Shown here: positions 1 to 8,759 of the stretch, piece after piece
How positions within the stretch are numbered: position 1 is the stretch's first letter
Layout of the letters: each line of letters opens with the position of its first letter
Assembly (NCBI RefSeq): GCF_003752025.1
Contig: NZ_RJKR01000005.1
Location: 62,001-126,000 of the forward strand
Reading direction: 5' to 3'
Source of the DNA: Curtobacterium sp. PhB115
GTDB taxonomy: Bacteria > Actinomycetota > Actinomycetes > Actinomycetales > Microbacteriaceae
DNA: 64,000 nucleotides
Notes under the pieces: model-generated
What the model was told of the DNA's origin: nothing
What the model saw: only the letters and a program-made list of their open reading frames with translations
Databases searched by the model: none
Translations under genes and position numbers: made by a program

Positions 1-2644
1 CCGTCCGGTGCGACAGGTACACGGCGTCGGCGATCTCGCGGTTCGTCAGGCCCTGGGCGGCGAGCCGCGCCACCTGGAGCTCCTGCGGTGTGAGCGGCTC
101 GGTGGCGGGACGCGTCGCGGGCTGCGCTGCGTTCCGGCCGCCGGCAGCGCGGAGTTCGCTCGTGGCCCGGTCCGCGAACGCCCGGGCACCGGCTGCTTCG
201 AACTCGTCGACGGCGAGCTCCAACTGGGCTCGGGCCTCGGTGACGTGTCGACCGCGGCGGAGCCACTCGCCGTAGAGCAGGCGGGAGCGAGCGGTCTCCA
301 GCGGGGACTCGCTGAGCAGTCCGAGTTCGATGGCCTGCTCGAACAGCGGGCGCGCGTCGGCATCATCGGCGACGAGCGCCCGGCTCCGCGCCACGAGTGA
401 CGACAGGTAGGGCGACCGGTACTGCCGCGCGGCCACCGCCGCCTCGAGGATGTTGTCGAGGACGCTCTCGCGCCGCCCGGCCCGGACCGCTGCCTCGACC
501 CGGTCGCCGATCGCCCACAGGGCCCTGGTCGGGTGCAGCGTCATGTGGGTGAGCTCGATGACCGCGTTGCGGTGGTCGCCGGCGACGAGGGCGGCGATCC
601 CGGCAGCCCAGCGGGCATCGGCGCCGGTGATGGCCAACGGCGACGTCCCGCTGAGACGGATGCTGCGTTCGAGGTCCTCCTGCGCACCGGCGGAGTCGCC
701 GAGGAGCGCGCGGGCTCGAGCCGCGGTCGCCGCGGCCACGCTCGCCATGAGCGGCTGGGACGTGTCCACCGCGAGCCGTTCGGCGTACTCGGCGTCGGCG
801 AGTCCTTCGCGGAGGCGCCCGCTCAGCAGCAGCAGGTTGCCCCGCCCCCGGAGGGCCTGGGTGAGCTCGGCGACGAACCCCAGCTCGTGGCACCGCTCGA
901 CGCACAGTTCCCACGCGGTCCGGGCGGTCTCGAGGTCCTGCAGGGACTCCGCCGCGATCGCGAGGGAGATCAGTTCGATCGGTCGGCCGACCAACTTCGG
1001 CACGATGCCCGGGAGCTGCGCACGGAGCGGAGCGACCTCCCCCAGCGGCGCGAGCACCGCGAGCGCCACCGGCTTCATCGGGCTCGACGACGCCGTCGCC
1101 TCGACCTGCCGGGACAGCTCCTCCCAGTGGTCGCGCGGCAGGTTCCTCCCACGCGCGATCACGGCCGCGCCCCACAGGATCTTCATCCGGTCCTCGGCGT
1201 GCGCCTCGGGCGGGAGGCGGTCCAGCACCGCTGCGGTCTCGCCGCGGGAGAGCGTCAGGGCACCGGACGTCAGGCTGATGATCGTCTTCGTGAACGTCAC
1301 CTCGGCCAGGGTGTGCGGGTCGATCTCGGTCAGGTCGAGGTGCTCGAGGAGTTCGACGGCCTCACTCGTCAGGCCGCCCGCCCGGGCCGTCTCGGCTGCC
1401 AGTGCGATCCTGCGGCACCGCTCGTGCGTGCCGGGTGACAGCGTGGCAGCGCGGGAGAACGCCTGGGTCGCCTCCGCGTGGGCACCGCGGTCCCGGGCGA
1501 GCTGCGCGAGCCGCTCGAGGTCGCTCGCGAGGGCTTCGTCGCGGTGCACGGCCGCGGCCGACCGGTGCCAGACCGCGCGTTGCGAGCCCGCCGTCGCAGC
1601 GGCGAGGGCGAGGTGGCACTCCACCCACTCGCTCGTGGTCGCCGCGCTCTGCACCGCGGACCGGAGCAGCGGGTGCCGGAACCGGAGGTCGTTCTCCGTC
1701 ACGGCGAGCAGACCGCGCTCCTCCAGCGGACGGAGGTCCTCGATCGACAGGTCGAGTCGACGGGCTGCGTCCATCACGTCCTGCACGTCGGCGCCGTCGG
1801 CAGCCGCCGCGAGGACGAGGAACCGTCGACTGGCCGGCGGCACCGACGACAGCTGGTCGAGGAAGGCCCGCTCGAGCCGACGGGTCGCCGGCAGGCGCGA
1901 GTACATCGTCGTCCGGTCGATGCCGTGCTCGCGCAGTGCGATCGGGAGCTCCCGCAGTGCGAGCGGGTTCCCCTGGGACTCACGGAGCACCCGGGCACGC
2001 GTCGCGCCGGCCAACTCGGGGGCGTGTTCGTCGAGCAGTCGCTCGGCGGAGTCGTGGTCCAACGGCCCCAACGGGATCCGCTCCACGGTCGCCGGCGGCA
2101 GGAACTCCACGTCGCCGCCGCTCCGCAGGGTCCCGAGCACCAGCACTTGCGCGTCGGCGAGCCGGGTGACGACGAACATGAGCGCGTCCACGCTGGAGCG
2201 GTCGAGCCACTGCAGGTCCTCGACGGCGAGGAGCAGCGGGCGGTGGGCCGACGCCTCCTCGAGGAGGCTGAGGGTCGCGAGGCCGACGACGAGACGGTCG
2301 GGAGCAGGGCCGTCCTCGAGTGAGAACGCCACCCGGAGTGCGGTGCGTTGCCGCGGCGGCAACGCGTCGACGAAGGGCAGCAGGGTGTGCAGGAGTCCGT
2401 GCAGCCCGCCGTACCCGATCGGCGCCGACCCCTGGGACCCGGCCGACCGGACGACCCGGAAGCCCGAACCGGACGCACCCCGGACCACGTGCTCGAGCAG
2501 GCTCGTCTTCCCGATCCCCGCTTCGCCCTCGACGATCACGGCACGTCCGGCGGCCCGTACCTCGGCGAGCGCGGCGTCGAGCAGCGCGATCTCGTGGTGT
2601 CGGCCGACGAGCGCGGGCCGTTCCGCGTGCTCCGGCAGGTCCAT
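1..2644 (-). CDS. LuxR-family ATPase transcriptional regulator, 3' end cut by window
   Basis: This is a large STAND-type regulator. The N-terminal AAA domain has a Walker A motif GEAGIGKTS (residues 40-48) and a Walker B-like LLLAVEDLQWLD. A long helical TPR-like middle follows, and the reading frame reaches the window edge inside a LuxR helix-turn-helix (LTPQELQVARLAAQGLTNRE). About 881 codons are visible and only the last few dozen residues are missing. The start ATG opens with MDLPEHAERPALVGR. It diverges from the GntR gene across about 70 bp that contain a palindrome. The family (MalT/AfsR-like) acts in the cytoplasm as ATP-dependent activators. The ligand and targets cannot be read from the sequence. 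Confidence 0.92.
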   Translation of the reverse strand, partial: MDLPEHAERPALVGRHHEIALLDAALAEVRAAGRAVIVEGEAGIGKTSLLEHVVRGASGSGFRVVRSAGSQGSAPIGYGGLHGLLHTLLPFVDALPPRQRTALRVAFSLEDGPAPDRLVVGLATLSLLEEASAHRPLLLAVEDLQWLDRSSVDALMFVVTRLADAQVLVLGTLRSGGDVEFLPPATVERIPLGPLDHDSAERLLDEHAPELAGATRARVLRESQGNPLALRELPIALREHGIDRTTMYSRLPATRRLERAFLDQLSSVPPASRRFLVLAAAADGADVQDVMDAARRLDLSIEDLRPLEERGLLAVTENDLRFRHPLLRSAVQSAATTSEWVECHLALAAATAGSQRAVWHRSAAAVHRDEALASDLERLAQLARDRGAHAEATQAFSRAATLSPGTHERCRRIALAAETARAGGLTSEAVELLEHLDLTEIDPHTLAEVTFTKTIISLTSGALTLSRGETAAVLDRLPPEAHAEDRMKILWGAAVIARGRNLPRDHWEELSRQVEATASSSPMKPVALAVLAPLGEVAPLRAQLPGIVPKLVGRPIELISLAIAAESLQDLETARTAWELCVERCHELGFVAELTQALRGRGNLLLLSGRLREGLADAEYAERLAVDTSQPLMASVAAATAARARALLGDSAGAQEDLERSIRLSGTSPLAITGADARWAAGIAALVAGDHRNAVIELTHMTLHPTRALWAIGDRVEAAVRAGRRESVLDNILEAAVAARQYRSPYLSSLVARSRALVADDADARPLFEQAIELGLLSESPLETARSRLLYGEWLRRGRHVTEARAQLELAVDEFEAAGARAFADRATSELRAAGGRNAAQPATRPATEPLTPQELQVARLAAQGLTNREIADAVYLSHRT

Positions 2645-2665
2645 GGCAGCACCGTAGCGCGACGG

Positions 2666-2684
2666 AGTGTCGACTGTCGACACT
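2666..2684. promoter_or_regulatory. Palindromic operator between divergent LuxR and GntR genes
   Basis: AGTGTCGACTGTCGACACT is a perfect 9-bp inverted repeat around one central base. It sits 22 bp upstream of the LuxR-type start and 28 bp upstream of the GntR start. The position and symmetry suit the operator of the adjacent GntR regulator. That assignment is inference. Confidence 0.6.
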
Positions 2685-2712
2685 TCGTGACGTACCGCGT
2701 AGAGTCCGGTCG

Positions 2713-3375
2713 ATGAGCACCGAAGCCTTCAGCGACCTCCCCCTGGCGCAGGCGTCCAGCCTCGTGCAGCAGGTCCACGCGGAGTTGAAGGCCCGGGTCC
2801 TCGACGGCCGGCTCGAAGCCGGCGCGGTCGTTCCGGACTCCGTGATCGCGAAGCAGATGGGCGTGAGCCGGAACCCGGTCCGTGACGCGTGCAACGTGCT
2901 GGTGCAGTCCGGCCTCCTCACGAAGCAGCGGAACCGTCCGTACCGGGTCCGCGAGTTCACCACCTCGGACCTCGGTGAACTCCAGCTCCTCCGGTGGGGT
3001 TACGAGTCGGCGGCCGTCCGACACATCGTGCGTCACCGTCTGCCGGTGCCGGACGTCGCTCAGCACCTGGACGCGATGACCACCGCACACCGCGCGGACG
3101 ATGCTCGCGCCAGCGGGCTCGCCGACCTGGCGTTCCACCACGCCCTCGTCGGATCGGCCGGGCTGCCGGAACTGCAGCGCCGGCACCGGTCCGTGATGGA
3201 GCAGCTCAGTGTCTCGATGAGCGACTTCCCGCGTTTCGTCCTGCCGACGCAGCGACACCGCCACCAAGAGATCATCGAGGTCCTCGAGGACTCGATCGCG
3301 CAGGGTGACCCAGCAGGCATCCTGCGACTCCTCGAGGTGCACCTCCTCACCACACGCGCGGACGTCGCGCGCTGA
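2713..3375 (+). CDS. GntR-family transcriptional regulator, FCD (FadR) type
   Basis: The 220-residue protein has a winged helix at about residues 20-90 with the recognition element VIAKQMGVSRNPVRDA, typical of GntR proteins. A helical FCD domain follows (LQLLRWGYESAAVRHI, then LADLAFHHALVGSAG) with the Asp/His ligands that bind a metal-carboxylate effector in this family. The ATG gives the normal family length. The next four genes on the same strand (esterase, quinone oxidoreductase, SDR, LLM flavoenzyme) may be its regulon, since FCD regulators often control neighbouring catabolic genes. That link is inference. Confidence 0.88.
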   Translation: MSTEAFSDLPLAQASSLVQQVHAELKARVLDGRLEAGAVVPDSVIAKQMGVSRNPVRDACNVLVQSGLLTKQRNRPYRVREFTTSDLGELQLLRWGYESAAVRHIVRHRLPVPDVAQHLDAMTTAHRADDARASGLADLAFHHALVGSAGLPELQRRHRSVMEQLSVSMSDFPRFVLPTQRHRHQEIIEVLEDSIAQGDPAGILRLLEVHLLTTRADVAR

Positions 3376-3500
3376 CGGGCGGCGGCGCGCGGGGTCGCGG
3401 CGCATCTACGTCACGTGACGGATGCCGTACGACGCCCGCTGGCCCGACGGTGGAGTCACGGCGGGAAGAGCTCGTCGCACCGACCGAGGAGTCCCGCACC

Positions 3501-4460
3501 GTGACCGGAAACCCCAAGAAGATCGCCCTCGAGCCAGCCTCGCAGGAGTTCGTCGACGCCACCTCGAACCCACCGTTCCTCTACCAGCTGCCGCCCGCAG
3601 AGGGCCGCAAGGCCGTCGATGCGGTGCAGGACGCCCCGATCTTCCTGCCCGACGTCGACGACGAGTGGGTCGAGGTCGAGAGTGGACCCACCGGGACGGT
3701 CAAGGTCCGCATCGTGAAGCCCGCCGGCACGACGGCGAACCTGCCCGTCGTCCTCTACGTGCACGGCGCCGGCTGGGTGTTCGGCGATGCGCACACCCAC
3801 GACCGCCTGGTCCGCGACATCGCCATCGGGTCGAACGCCGCCGTCGTGTTCCCCGAGTACGACCGCTCCCCCGAGGTCGGCTACCCCGTCGCCATCGAGC
3901 AGTCGTACGCCGCAGCGCAGTGGGTCGTGACGAACGGCGCCGACAAGGGCCTCGACGCGTCCCGCTTCGCCGTCTCCGGCGACTCGGTCGGCGGGAACAT
4001 GGCGATCGCGCTGGCGCTGCTCGCGGCCGAGCGCGGCGACGTCGAGTTCGCCGAGCTCGTCCTGTTCTACCCGGTCACGAACGCCGCCTTCGACACCGCC
4101 TCGTACGAGGAGTTCGCCGAGGGCTACTTCCTCGCCCGCGACGGCATGCGGTGGTTCTGGGACCAGTACACGACCGACGAGGCGACCCGTGCACTGCCGA
4201 CGGTCTCGCCGCTCCGCGCACCACTGGAGCAGCTCGCGACCCTTCCCGAGACCCTCGTCATCACGGCGGAGGCCGACGTCCTGCGCGACGAGGGCGAAGC
4301 GTTCGCCGCACGCCTCCGCGAGGCCGGCGTGCGGGCCACGAACGCACGCTTCGGGGGCATCAACCACGACTTCGTCATGGTGAACTCCCTGCACGACACC
4401 GAGGCCGCCAAGCACGCGATCATGCTCGCGAACGCTTCGCTCCGAGCGGCGCTGGCCTGA
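3501..4460 (+). CDS. Alpha/beta hydrolase, hormone-sensitive-lipase-like esterase
   Basis: This is a cytoplasmic carboxylesterase of the HSL/Aes group. From the GTG start the oxyanion-hole motif HGAG lies at residues 88-91, the nucleophile in GDSVGG is Ser162, the acid is Asp259 (EADVLRDE) and the base is His289 (INHDF). All three triad residues are present. GTG 3501 is preferred because GAGGA lies 10 bp upstream and family proteins begin at this point. An upstream in-frame GTG at 3450 is the alternative. The stop overlaps the ATG of the next gene by one base, so the two are translationally coupled. The substrate is unknown. Confidence 0.85.
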   Translation: MTGNPKKIALEPASQEFVDATSNPPFLYQLPPAEGRKAVDAVQDAPIFLPDVDDEWVEVESGPTGTVKVRIVKPAGTTANLPVVLYVHGAGWVFGDAHTHDRLVRDIAIGSNAAVVFPEYDRSPEVGYPVAIEQSYAAAQWVVTNGADKGLDASRFAVSGDSVGGNMAIALALLAAERGDVEFAELVLFYPVTNAAFDTASYEEFAEGYFLARDGMRWFWDQYTTDEATRALPTVSPLRAPLEQLATLPETLVITAEADVLRDEGEAFAARLREAGVRATNARFGGINHDFVMVNSLHDTEAAKHAIMLANASLRAALA

Positions 4461-5365
4461 TGCGCGCCGTCGTCGTCACCGAGTACGGCACCCCGGACGT
4501 CCTCGTCTGGCAGGAGGTCCCGGACCCCGTCCCCGGTCCCGGTCAGATCCGCATCCGGGTCGCGGCGGCCGGCGTCGGCCCCACGGACCTGCACATCCGC
4601 GCCGGCCACCTGCGCGGGCCGTTCCCGCTGCCGACACCCGGCATCCTCGGTTTCGAGGCCGCCGGCACCGTCGACGCGCTCGGCGACGGTGTCGCGGGCG
4701 TCTCCATCGGCGACGAGGTCGCGGTGCTGCTCCCGCAGCTCGGCGGCTACGCCGAACTCGTCGTCGCGGACACGTGGGTCCGGAAGCCCGACAGCGTGTC
4801 CTGGGACGCGGCAGCAGCGCTGCCGGCCTCGGCCGAAGCAGCCGTCGCGGCGCTGCGGCAGCTCGAGGTCGCGCCCGGTGAGGACCTGTTGCTGTTCGGC
4901 GGCGGCGGCTCGGTCGGATCGATCGCCATCCAGCTCGCGGTGGAGCAGGGCATCCGGGTCCTCGCCGTCGGACGCGAGCACTCCCGCGCCGACGTCGAGC
5001 GGCTCGGAGCGACGTTCATCCCCACAGCGGGCTCGCTGACCGACGCCGTCGGCGAGTCGACCGACCGCGTGGACGCGGTCCTCGACGCCGTCGGCGCAGT
5101 CGACCTCACAGCCGCCGTCGGTCTCGCCGGCGGTCCGGCCCGGGTCGTGACGCTGACCGGTGCCGGAGCGAAGGACGGGGTCCAGCTGCTGCACTCCGGC
5201 CCGGACCGCGCACCGGGGGCACTCGACCAGACGATGCCCCTGCTGGCCTCGGGAATGCTGCAGCTCCGGCCGCGTGTTACGTACCCGCTGCACGACGCAG
5301 CGGGCGCTCACGCCGCACTGGAGACCCCTGGCCCCCACGACAAGATCGTCCTCCTCCACAACTGA
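4460..5365 (+). CDS. NADP-dependent quinone oxidoreductase, zinc-independent MDR family
   Basis: The 301-residue protein has a GroES-like N-terminal half (residues 1-115, with PTPGILGFEAAGTV) and a Rossmann half containing the nucleotide-binding loop GGGGSVGSIAIQLA near residue 150. The cysteine and histidine ligands of zinc alcohol dehydrogenases are absent, which points to the quinone reductase/crotonase-like branch of the MDR superfamily. It begins at TGATG, overlapping the esterase stop. Family members reduce quinones or enals with NADPH. The true substrate is not evident. Confidence 0.88.
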   Translation: MRAVVVTEYGTPDVLVWQEVPDPVPGPGQIRIRVAAAGVGPTDLHIRAGHLRGPFPLPTPGILGFEAAGTVDALGDGVAGVSIGDEVAVLLPQLGGYAELVVADTWVRKPDSVSWDAAAALPASAEAAVAALRQLEVAPGEDLLLFGGGGSVGSIAIQLAVEQGIRVLAVGREHSRADVERLGATFIPTAGSLTDAVGESTDRVDAVLDAVGAVDLTAAVGLAGGPARVVTLTGAGAKDGVQLLHSGPDRAPGALDQTMPLLASGMLQLRPRVTYPLHDAAGAHAALETPGPHDKIVLLHN

Positions 5366-5401
5366 ACAACGACGCGCAAGCGTCGTACGAAAGGAACAGC
5401 C

Positions 5402-6151
5402 ATGTCCTCCTTGCAGGGAAAGACCGCGCTCGTCACCGGCGGCACCGCCGGCATCGGCCTCGCCGTCGCACGTCGCTTCGCCGCCGAGGGTGCCCACGTC
5501 TTCGTCACCGGTCGTCGCCAGGAAGCGCTCGACGCCGTCGCAGCCGAACTCGGCGATGCGGTCACCACCGTCCGGGCCGACTCGTCGGAGCTCGCGGACC
5601 TCGACACGATCGCCGCAGCGATCACGGACCGTGGCGCCGGGCTCGACGCGCTGTTCGTCAACGCGGGTGGCGGCGAGTTCGCGGCGCTCGAGGACGTCAC
5701 CTGGGAGCACTTCCAGCAGACCTTCGACCGCAACGTCGGCGGGACCGTGTTCACGGTGCAGAAGGTGCTGCCGGTCCTGAACCAGGGTTCGACGATCGTC
5801 CTGGCCAGCTCGAACATCGACGTCAAGGGCAGCCCGTCCTTCAGCGTCTACGCCGCGTCGAAGGCTGCCATCCGGTCCTTCGCCCGCAGCTGGGCGGCGG
5901 AGTTCGTCGGGCGCGGCATCCGCGTCAACTCGATCGCTCCCGGCCCCATCGCGACGCCCGGGCTGAGCGGCCTGGCCGAGGACCCGGAGGCGGAGCGCGC
6001 GCTCCTCGCCGGGCTCGCCGATGGCGTTCCGCAGAAGCGGCTCGGCACGCCGGAGGAGATCGCCGACGCCGTGCTGTTCCTGTCGACGGACCAGAGCAGC
6101 TACATCACCGGGTCGCAGCTCTACGTCGACGGCGGGGCGAGCCAGATCTGA
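5402..6151 (+). CDS. SDR-family oxidoreductase
   Basis: This classical short-chain dehydrogenase of 249 residues has the cofactor loop TGGTAGIG (12-19), the NAG motif near 87-89, Ser136/137, the catalytic Tyr150 and Lys154 in YAASK, and the C-terminal YVDGG signature. Arg at the end of the second beta strand (TGRR) suggests NADP(H). A GAAAGGA ribosome site precedes the ATG. The 36-bp gap from the previous gene holds a short inverted repeat (ACGACGC..GCGTCGT). It probably belongs to the same transcription unit as the esterase and quinone reductase. Confidence 0.9.
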   Translation: MSSLQGKTALVTGGTAGIGLAVARRFAAEGAHVFVTGRRQEALDAVAAELGDAVTTVRADSSELADLDTIAAAITDRGAGLDALFVNAGGGEFAALEDVTWEHFQQTFDRNVGGTVFTVQKVLPVLNQGSTIVLASSNIDVKGSPSFSVYAASKAAIRSFARSWAAEFVGRGIRVNSIAPGPIATPGLSGLAEDPEAERALLAGLADGVPQKRLGTPEEIADAVLFLSTDQSSYITGSQLYVDGGASQI

Positions 6152-6183
6152 GGCGCCAGCCGAAGCCGCGCACCGACCGGCCG

Positions 6184-6267
6184 CTGCTCACGTGAGCAGG
6201 TGCGGCTCGCGATCGCGAGTGACAGGCAGCCGGGAGGCGCGGTGCGGGCCCGCACCGCGCCTCCCGG
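6184..6267. repeat. Composite palindromic intergenic repeat, copy 1
   Basis: Three perfect palindromes lie in a row: CTGCTCACGTGAGCAG (6184-6199), CTCGCGATCGCGAG (6206-6219) and a 38-bp palindrome at 6230-6267 with 19-bp arms and no loop. It lies between the SDR stop and the LLM gene and could terminate transcription. The core from GGCTCGCGATCGCGA to the end recurs at 8596-8659, so it is a dispersed element and not just a local terminator. Confidence 0.75.
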
Positions 6268-6287
6268 TCATCTGACACGATCAACCC

Positions 6288-7310
6288 ATGCCCACCGACG
6301 GACTTCCCCTGCAGCGTCTCGGCTTCCTGACGATCGGGTCGTTCGACCCCGCCCGACCGGCCGAGGGCCACGAGGACACGCTGCGGGTGATCGAGCGCGC
6401 CGAAGCCCTCGGGATGGACAGCGCCTGGCTGCGCCACCGGCACCTGCAGCACGGCATCTCCTCCCCCGTCGCGATCATGGCCGCCGCCTCGCAGCGCACC
6501 TCGCGCATCGCGCTCGGCACGGCCGTCACCCCGATCGGTGCGGAGAACCCGTTCCGGCTCGCCGAGGACCTCGGCACCGTCGACGTGCTGCTGGGTGGCC
6601 GCCTGCACCCGGGCTTCTCCGCCGGCGTCCCGATGAACTTCGACCTGTACCGCGACGCGATCTACCCCGACACCGCGGAGCAGGAGGACCTCGGCAACGA
6701 CCGGCTCCTGCGGTTCCGGGACCTCGTGCGCGGCGACCCGGTCACCGGGACCGCGGAGCGTCGCGGCATCGAGGAGTTCGCCCGCTCCGTCCAGCCGCAC
6801 AGTCCGGGGCTGGTCGACCGCCTCTGGTACGGCGCCGGCAGCACGCGGTCGGCCGTCTGGGCCGGCGAGAACGGCTTCCACCTGCTCACCTCGAGCGTCA
6901 CGCGCAGTGAGGACGGGACCGACTTCGCCACGAACCAGCGCGCGCAGATCGACGCCTACCTCGACGTCCACCCCGATCCGGCCGCCGCACGGGTGTCGCA
7001 GGGGCTGGTGGTCATCCCGACCGACAGCGCGACACGCGAGCAGGAAGCGCGGTACCGCGCGTACGTCGACGGTCGTTCGGGCCGCGTCGGGGTGCCGATG
7101 GGACCGGCCGGGATGCTCTTCGCCGCCGATCTGGTGGGGACGTCGGTCGAGATCGCCGATCGGTTGCGAGCCGACGTCGGGTACCAGGCGGTCACCGAGG
7201 TCGCCTTCGCGCTGCCCTTCGCCTTCGAGCCGGACGACTCCGCGCAGATCATCACCGACATCGCGGAGCACCTCGGACCCGAACTCGGCTGGGTGCCGCA
7301 TGGCGGGTAG
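6288..7310 (+). CDS. LLM-class flavin-dependent oxidoreductase (luciferase-like)
   Basis: The 340-residue bacterial-luciferase-like monooxygenase has the N-terminal strand LGFLTIGSF, the conserved segments LGMDSAWLRHRH and SRIALGTAVTPIGAENPFRLAEDLGTVD, and GGRLHPGFSAG. These are standard flavin-binding barrel features. Family members use FMNH2 or F420 and a partner reductase to oxidise organic substrates in the cytoplasm. It is isolated from the upstream SDR gene by the palindromic repeat and is followed after 46 bp by the beta-propeller gene. The substrate cannot be told. Confidence 0.88.
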   Translation: MPTDGLPLQRLGFLTIGSFDPARPAEGHEDTLRVIERAEALGMDSAWLRHRHLQHGISSPVAIMAAASQRTSRIALGTAVTPIGAENPFRLAEDLGTVDVLLGGRLHPGFSAGVPMNFDLYRDAIYPDTAEQEDLGNDRLLRFRDLVRGDPVTGTAERRGIEEFARSVQPHSPGLVDRLWYGAGSTRSAVWAGENGFHLLTSSVTRSEDGTDFATNQRAQIDAYLDVHPDPAAARVSQGLVVIPTDSATREQEARYRAYVDGRSGRVGVPMGPAGMLFAADLVGTSVEIADRLRADVGYQAVTEVAFALPFAFEPDDSAQIITDIAEHLGPELGWVPHGG

Positions 7311-7356
7311 CACCTGCGTTACGCGGGAGCCGACACTCCTGTGGAAGGGTGGTCCC

Positions 7357-8292
7357 ATGCCCTTCGACGATGAAGCCCCCGGACGCGTGCTCGCACCGGA
7401 CCAGACCTGTCGCATCCGGGTCTGGCACCGGGCCGACCGCAGCGTGACCACCGTCCACGAGTCCGCCGAGCGCCTCTACGAAGCACCGAACTGGACCACA
7501 GACGGCCGACTCGTCCTGAACGCCGACGGGGTCCTCTGGACGATGCCGGCCGACGGTGGCGCCGCTCCCGAGCGCGTCGCGATCACGGGGGTCCCGCCGC
7601 TCAACAACGACCACGTGCTCGACCCAGACGGCGTCACGGTGCACGTCAGCGCCCAGGACTTCCACATCTGGAGCGCCCCGCTCGCCGGCGGCCCCGCGAC
7701 CCGGGTCAGCACCGACGACGACGCCATGCACTTCCTGCACGGCGTCAGCCCCGACGGCTCCGAACTCGCCTACGTCCGCCTCGACCCGTCCGACGCCGAG
7801 GTCTGGAGCTCCGGCACGATCCACGTCATGAGCACCGACGGCAGCGACGACCGCGCCGTGACCGCCGAGCGCGGACCCGCCGACGGCCCCGAGTGGACCC
7901 CGGACGGCGCCTGGATCCTGTTCAACGCCGAGCAGTTCGAGCAGGAACCCGGGCACGCCCAGGTCGCACGGGTCCGACCGGACGGCACCGGCATCGAGCA
8001 GCTCACCGTCGACGAGCACGTGAACTGGTTCCCGCACCCCGCGCCCACCGGCGACGCCGCCGTGTACCTGTCGTTCCCGCCCGGCACCGAGGGGCACCCG
8101 GCTGACGAGCGCGTCCGCCTGCGCCTCGTCACCGGTGACGGGCCCGTCAGCGACTGGGGACCCGAGGTCTGGCAGCGCGCCGAGACCATCGTCGAGCTCG
8201 ACGGCGGGCAGGGCACCCTCAACGTCAACGGCTGGGCGCCCGACGGGTCCGCCTTCGCGTTCGTCGACTACCCGATCGGAGACCCGGGATGA
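7357..8292 (+). CDS. TolB-like beta-propeller protein (PD40 repeats)
   Basis: The 311-residue protein is built from propeller blades with recurring SPDG/DGS and W-x-PDG turns (GVSPDGSELAYV, EWTPDGAWILF, GWAPDGSAFAFV), the hallmark of WD40-like PD40 repeats. No signal peptide is visible, so it is probably cytoplasmic and lacks the peptidase domain of DPP-like proteins. The ATG follows the purine-rich GGAAGGGTGG. The stop overlaps the next start (ATGA), so it is coupled to the Dabb protein. Its function is unknown; close relatives are annotated only as TolB-like or biopolymer transporter. Confidence 0.82.
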   Translation: MPFDDEAPGRVLAPDQTCRIRVWHRADRSVTTVHESAERLYEAPNWTTDGRLVLNADGVLWTMPADGGAAPERVAITGVPPLNNDHVLDPDGVTVHVSAQDFHIWSAPLAGGPATRVSTDDDAMHFLHGVSPDGSELAYVRLDPSDAEVWSSGTIHVMSTDGSDDRAVTAERGPADGPEWTPDGAWILFNAEQFEQEPGHAQVARVRPDGTGIEQLTVDEHVNWFPHPAPTGDAAVYLSFPPGTEGHPADERVRLRLVTGDGPVSDWGPEVWQRAETIVELDGGQGTLNVNGWAPDGSAFAFVDYPIGDPG

Positions 8293-8588
8293 TCGTCCAC
8301 ACCGTCTGTTTCAGCCTCGTCCACGAGCCCGGCTCCACCGACGAGGCCGCCTTCCTCGAGGCCGCCCGAGCCACGCTGCCCGCGATCCCGGGCGTGCAGG
8401 AGTTCACCGTGTCACGCCAGGTGTCGACGCAGAGTGACTTCCGGTTCCAGTTCTCGATGGCGTTCGCCGACCAGGACACCTACACCGCGTACGACGAACA
8501 CCCGTCGCACCAGCGCTTCGTCGCCACCCGCTGGGCGGACGAGGTCACGTCGTTCCAGGAACTCGACTTCGTGCCGCTGCCCGCCTGA
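8289..8588 (+). CDS. Dabb (stress-responsive A/B barrel) domain protein
   Basis: The 99-residue protein starts MIVHTVCFSL and matches the dimeric ferredoxin-like Dabb fold across its length: first strand, two helices, a central strand with FQFSMAF, and YDEHPSHQRFVA. The ATG overlaps the preceding stop by four bases. Dabb proteins form small dimeric barrels, some with enzymatic or stress roles. Coupling to the propeller suggests a shared but unidentified pathway. Confidence 0.88.
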   Translation: MIVHTVCFSLVHEPGSTDEAAFLEAARATLPAIPGVQEFTVSRQVSTQSDFRFQFSMAFADQDTYTAYDEHPSHQRFVATRWADEVTSFQELDFVPLPA

Positions 8589-8595
8589 CCAGGCG

Positions 8596-8659
8596 CGGCT
8601 CGCGATCGCGACAAACGGGGGTCCGGAGGCGCGGGTCGGGCCCGCACCGCGCCTCCAGG
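8596..8659. repeat. Composite palindromic intergenic repeat, copy 2
   Basis: GGCTCGCGATCGCGA is followed by a spacer and a 32-bp imperfect inverted repeat (GGAGGCGCGGGTCGGG/CCCGCACCGCGCCTCC, two mismatches). It is clearly homologous to copy 1 at 6205-6267 and lies directly after the Dabb stop, where it may serve as a terminator. Confidence 0.75.
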
Positions 8660-8759
8660 CCGCCTGTGGTCGCGTCAGGAGCGCGCCGCGATCTGCTGGT
8701 CGGACCGGCGCGACGCGGAGTACGGTTCCGGCCAGGTCACCGGACGAGGAGGTCTGACC

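Noticed and set aside
3409-3420. CGTCACGTGACG palindrome upstream of the esterase as an operator
   Set aside because: Short symmetric site with no second copy or clear promoter next to it; too weak to list as a feature.
4124-5710. 528-codon minus-strand frame opposite the oxidoreductase genes
   Set aside because: Three recognised enzymes with catalytic motifs lie on the plus strand; the minus frame has no domain.
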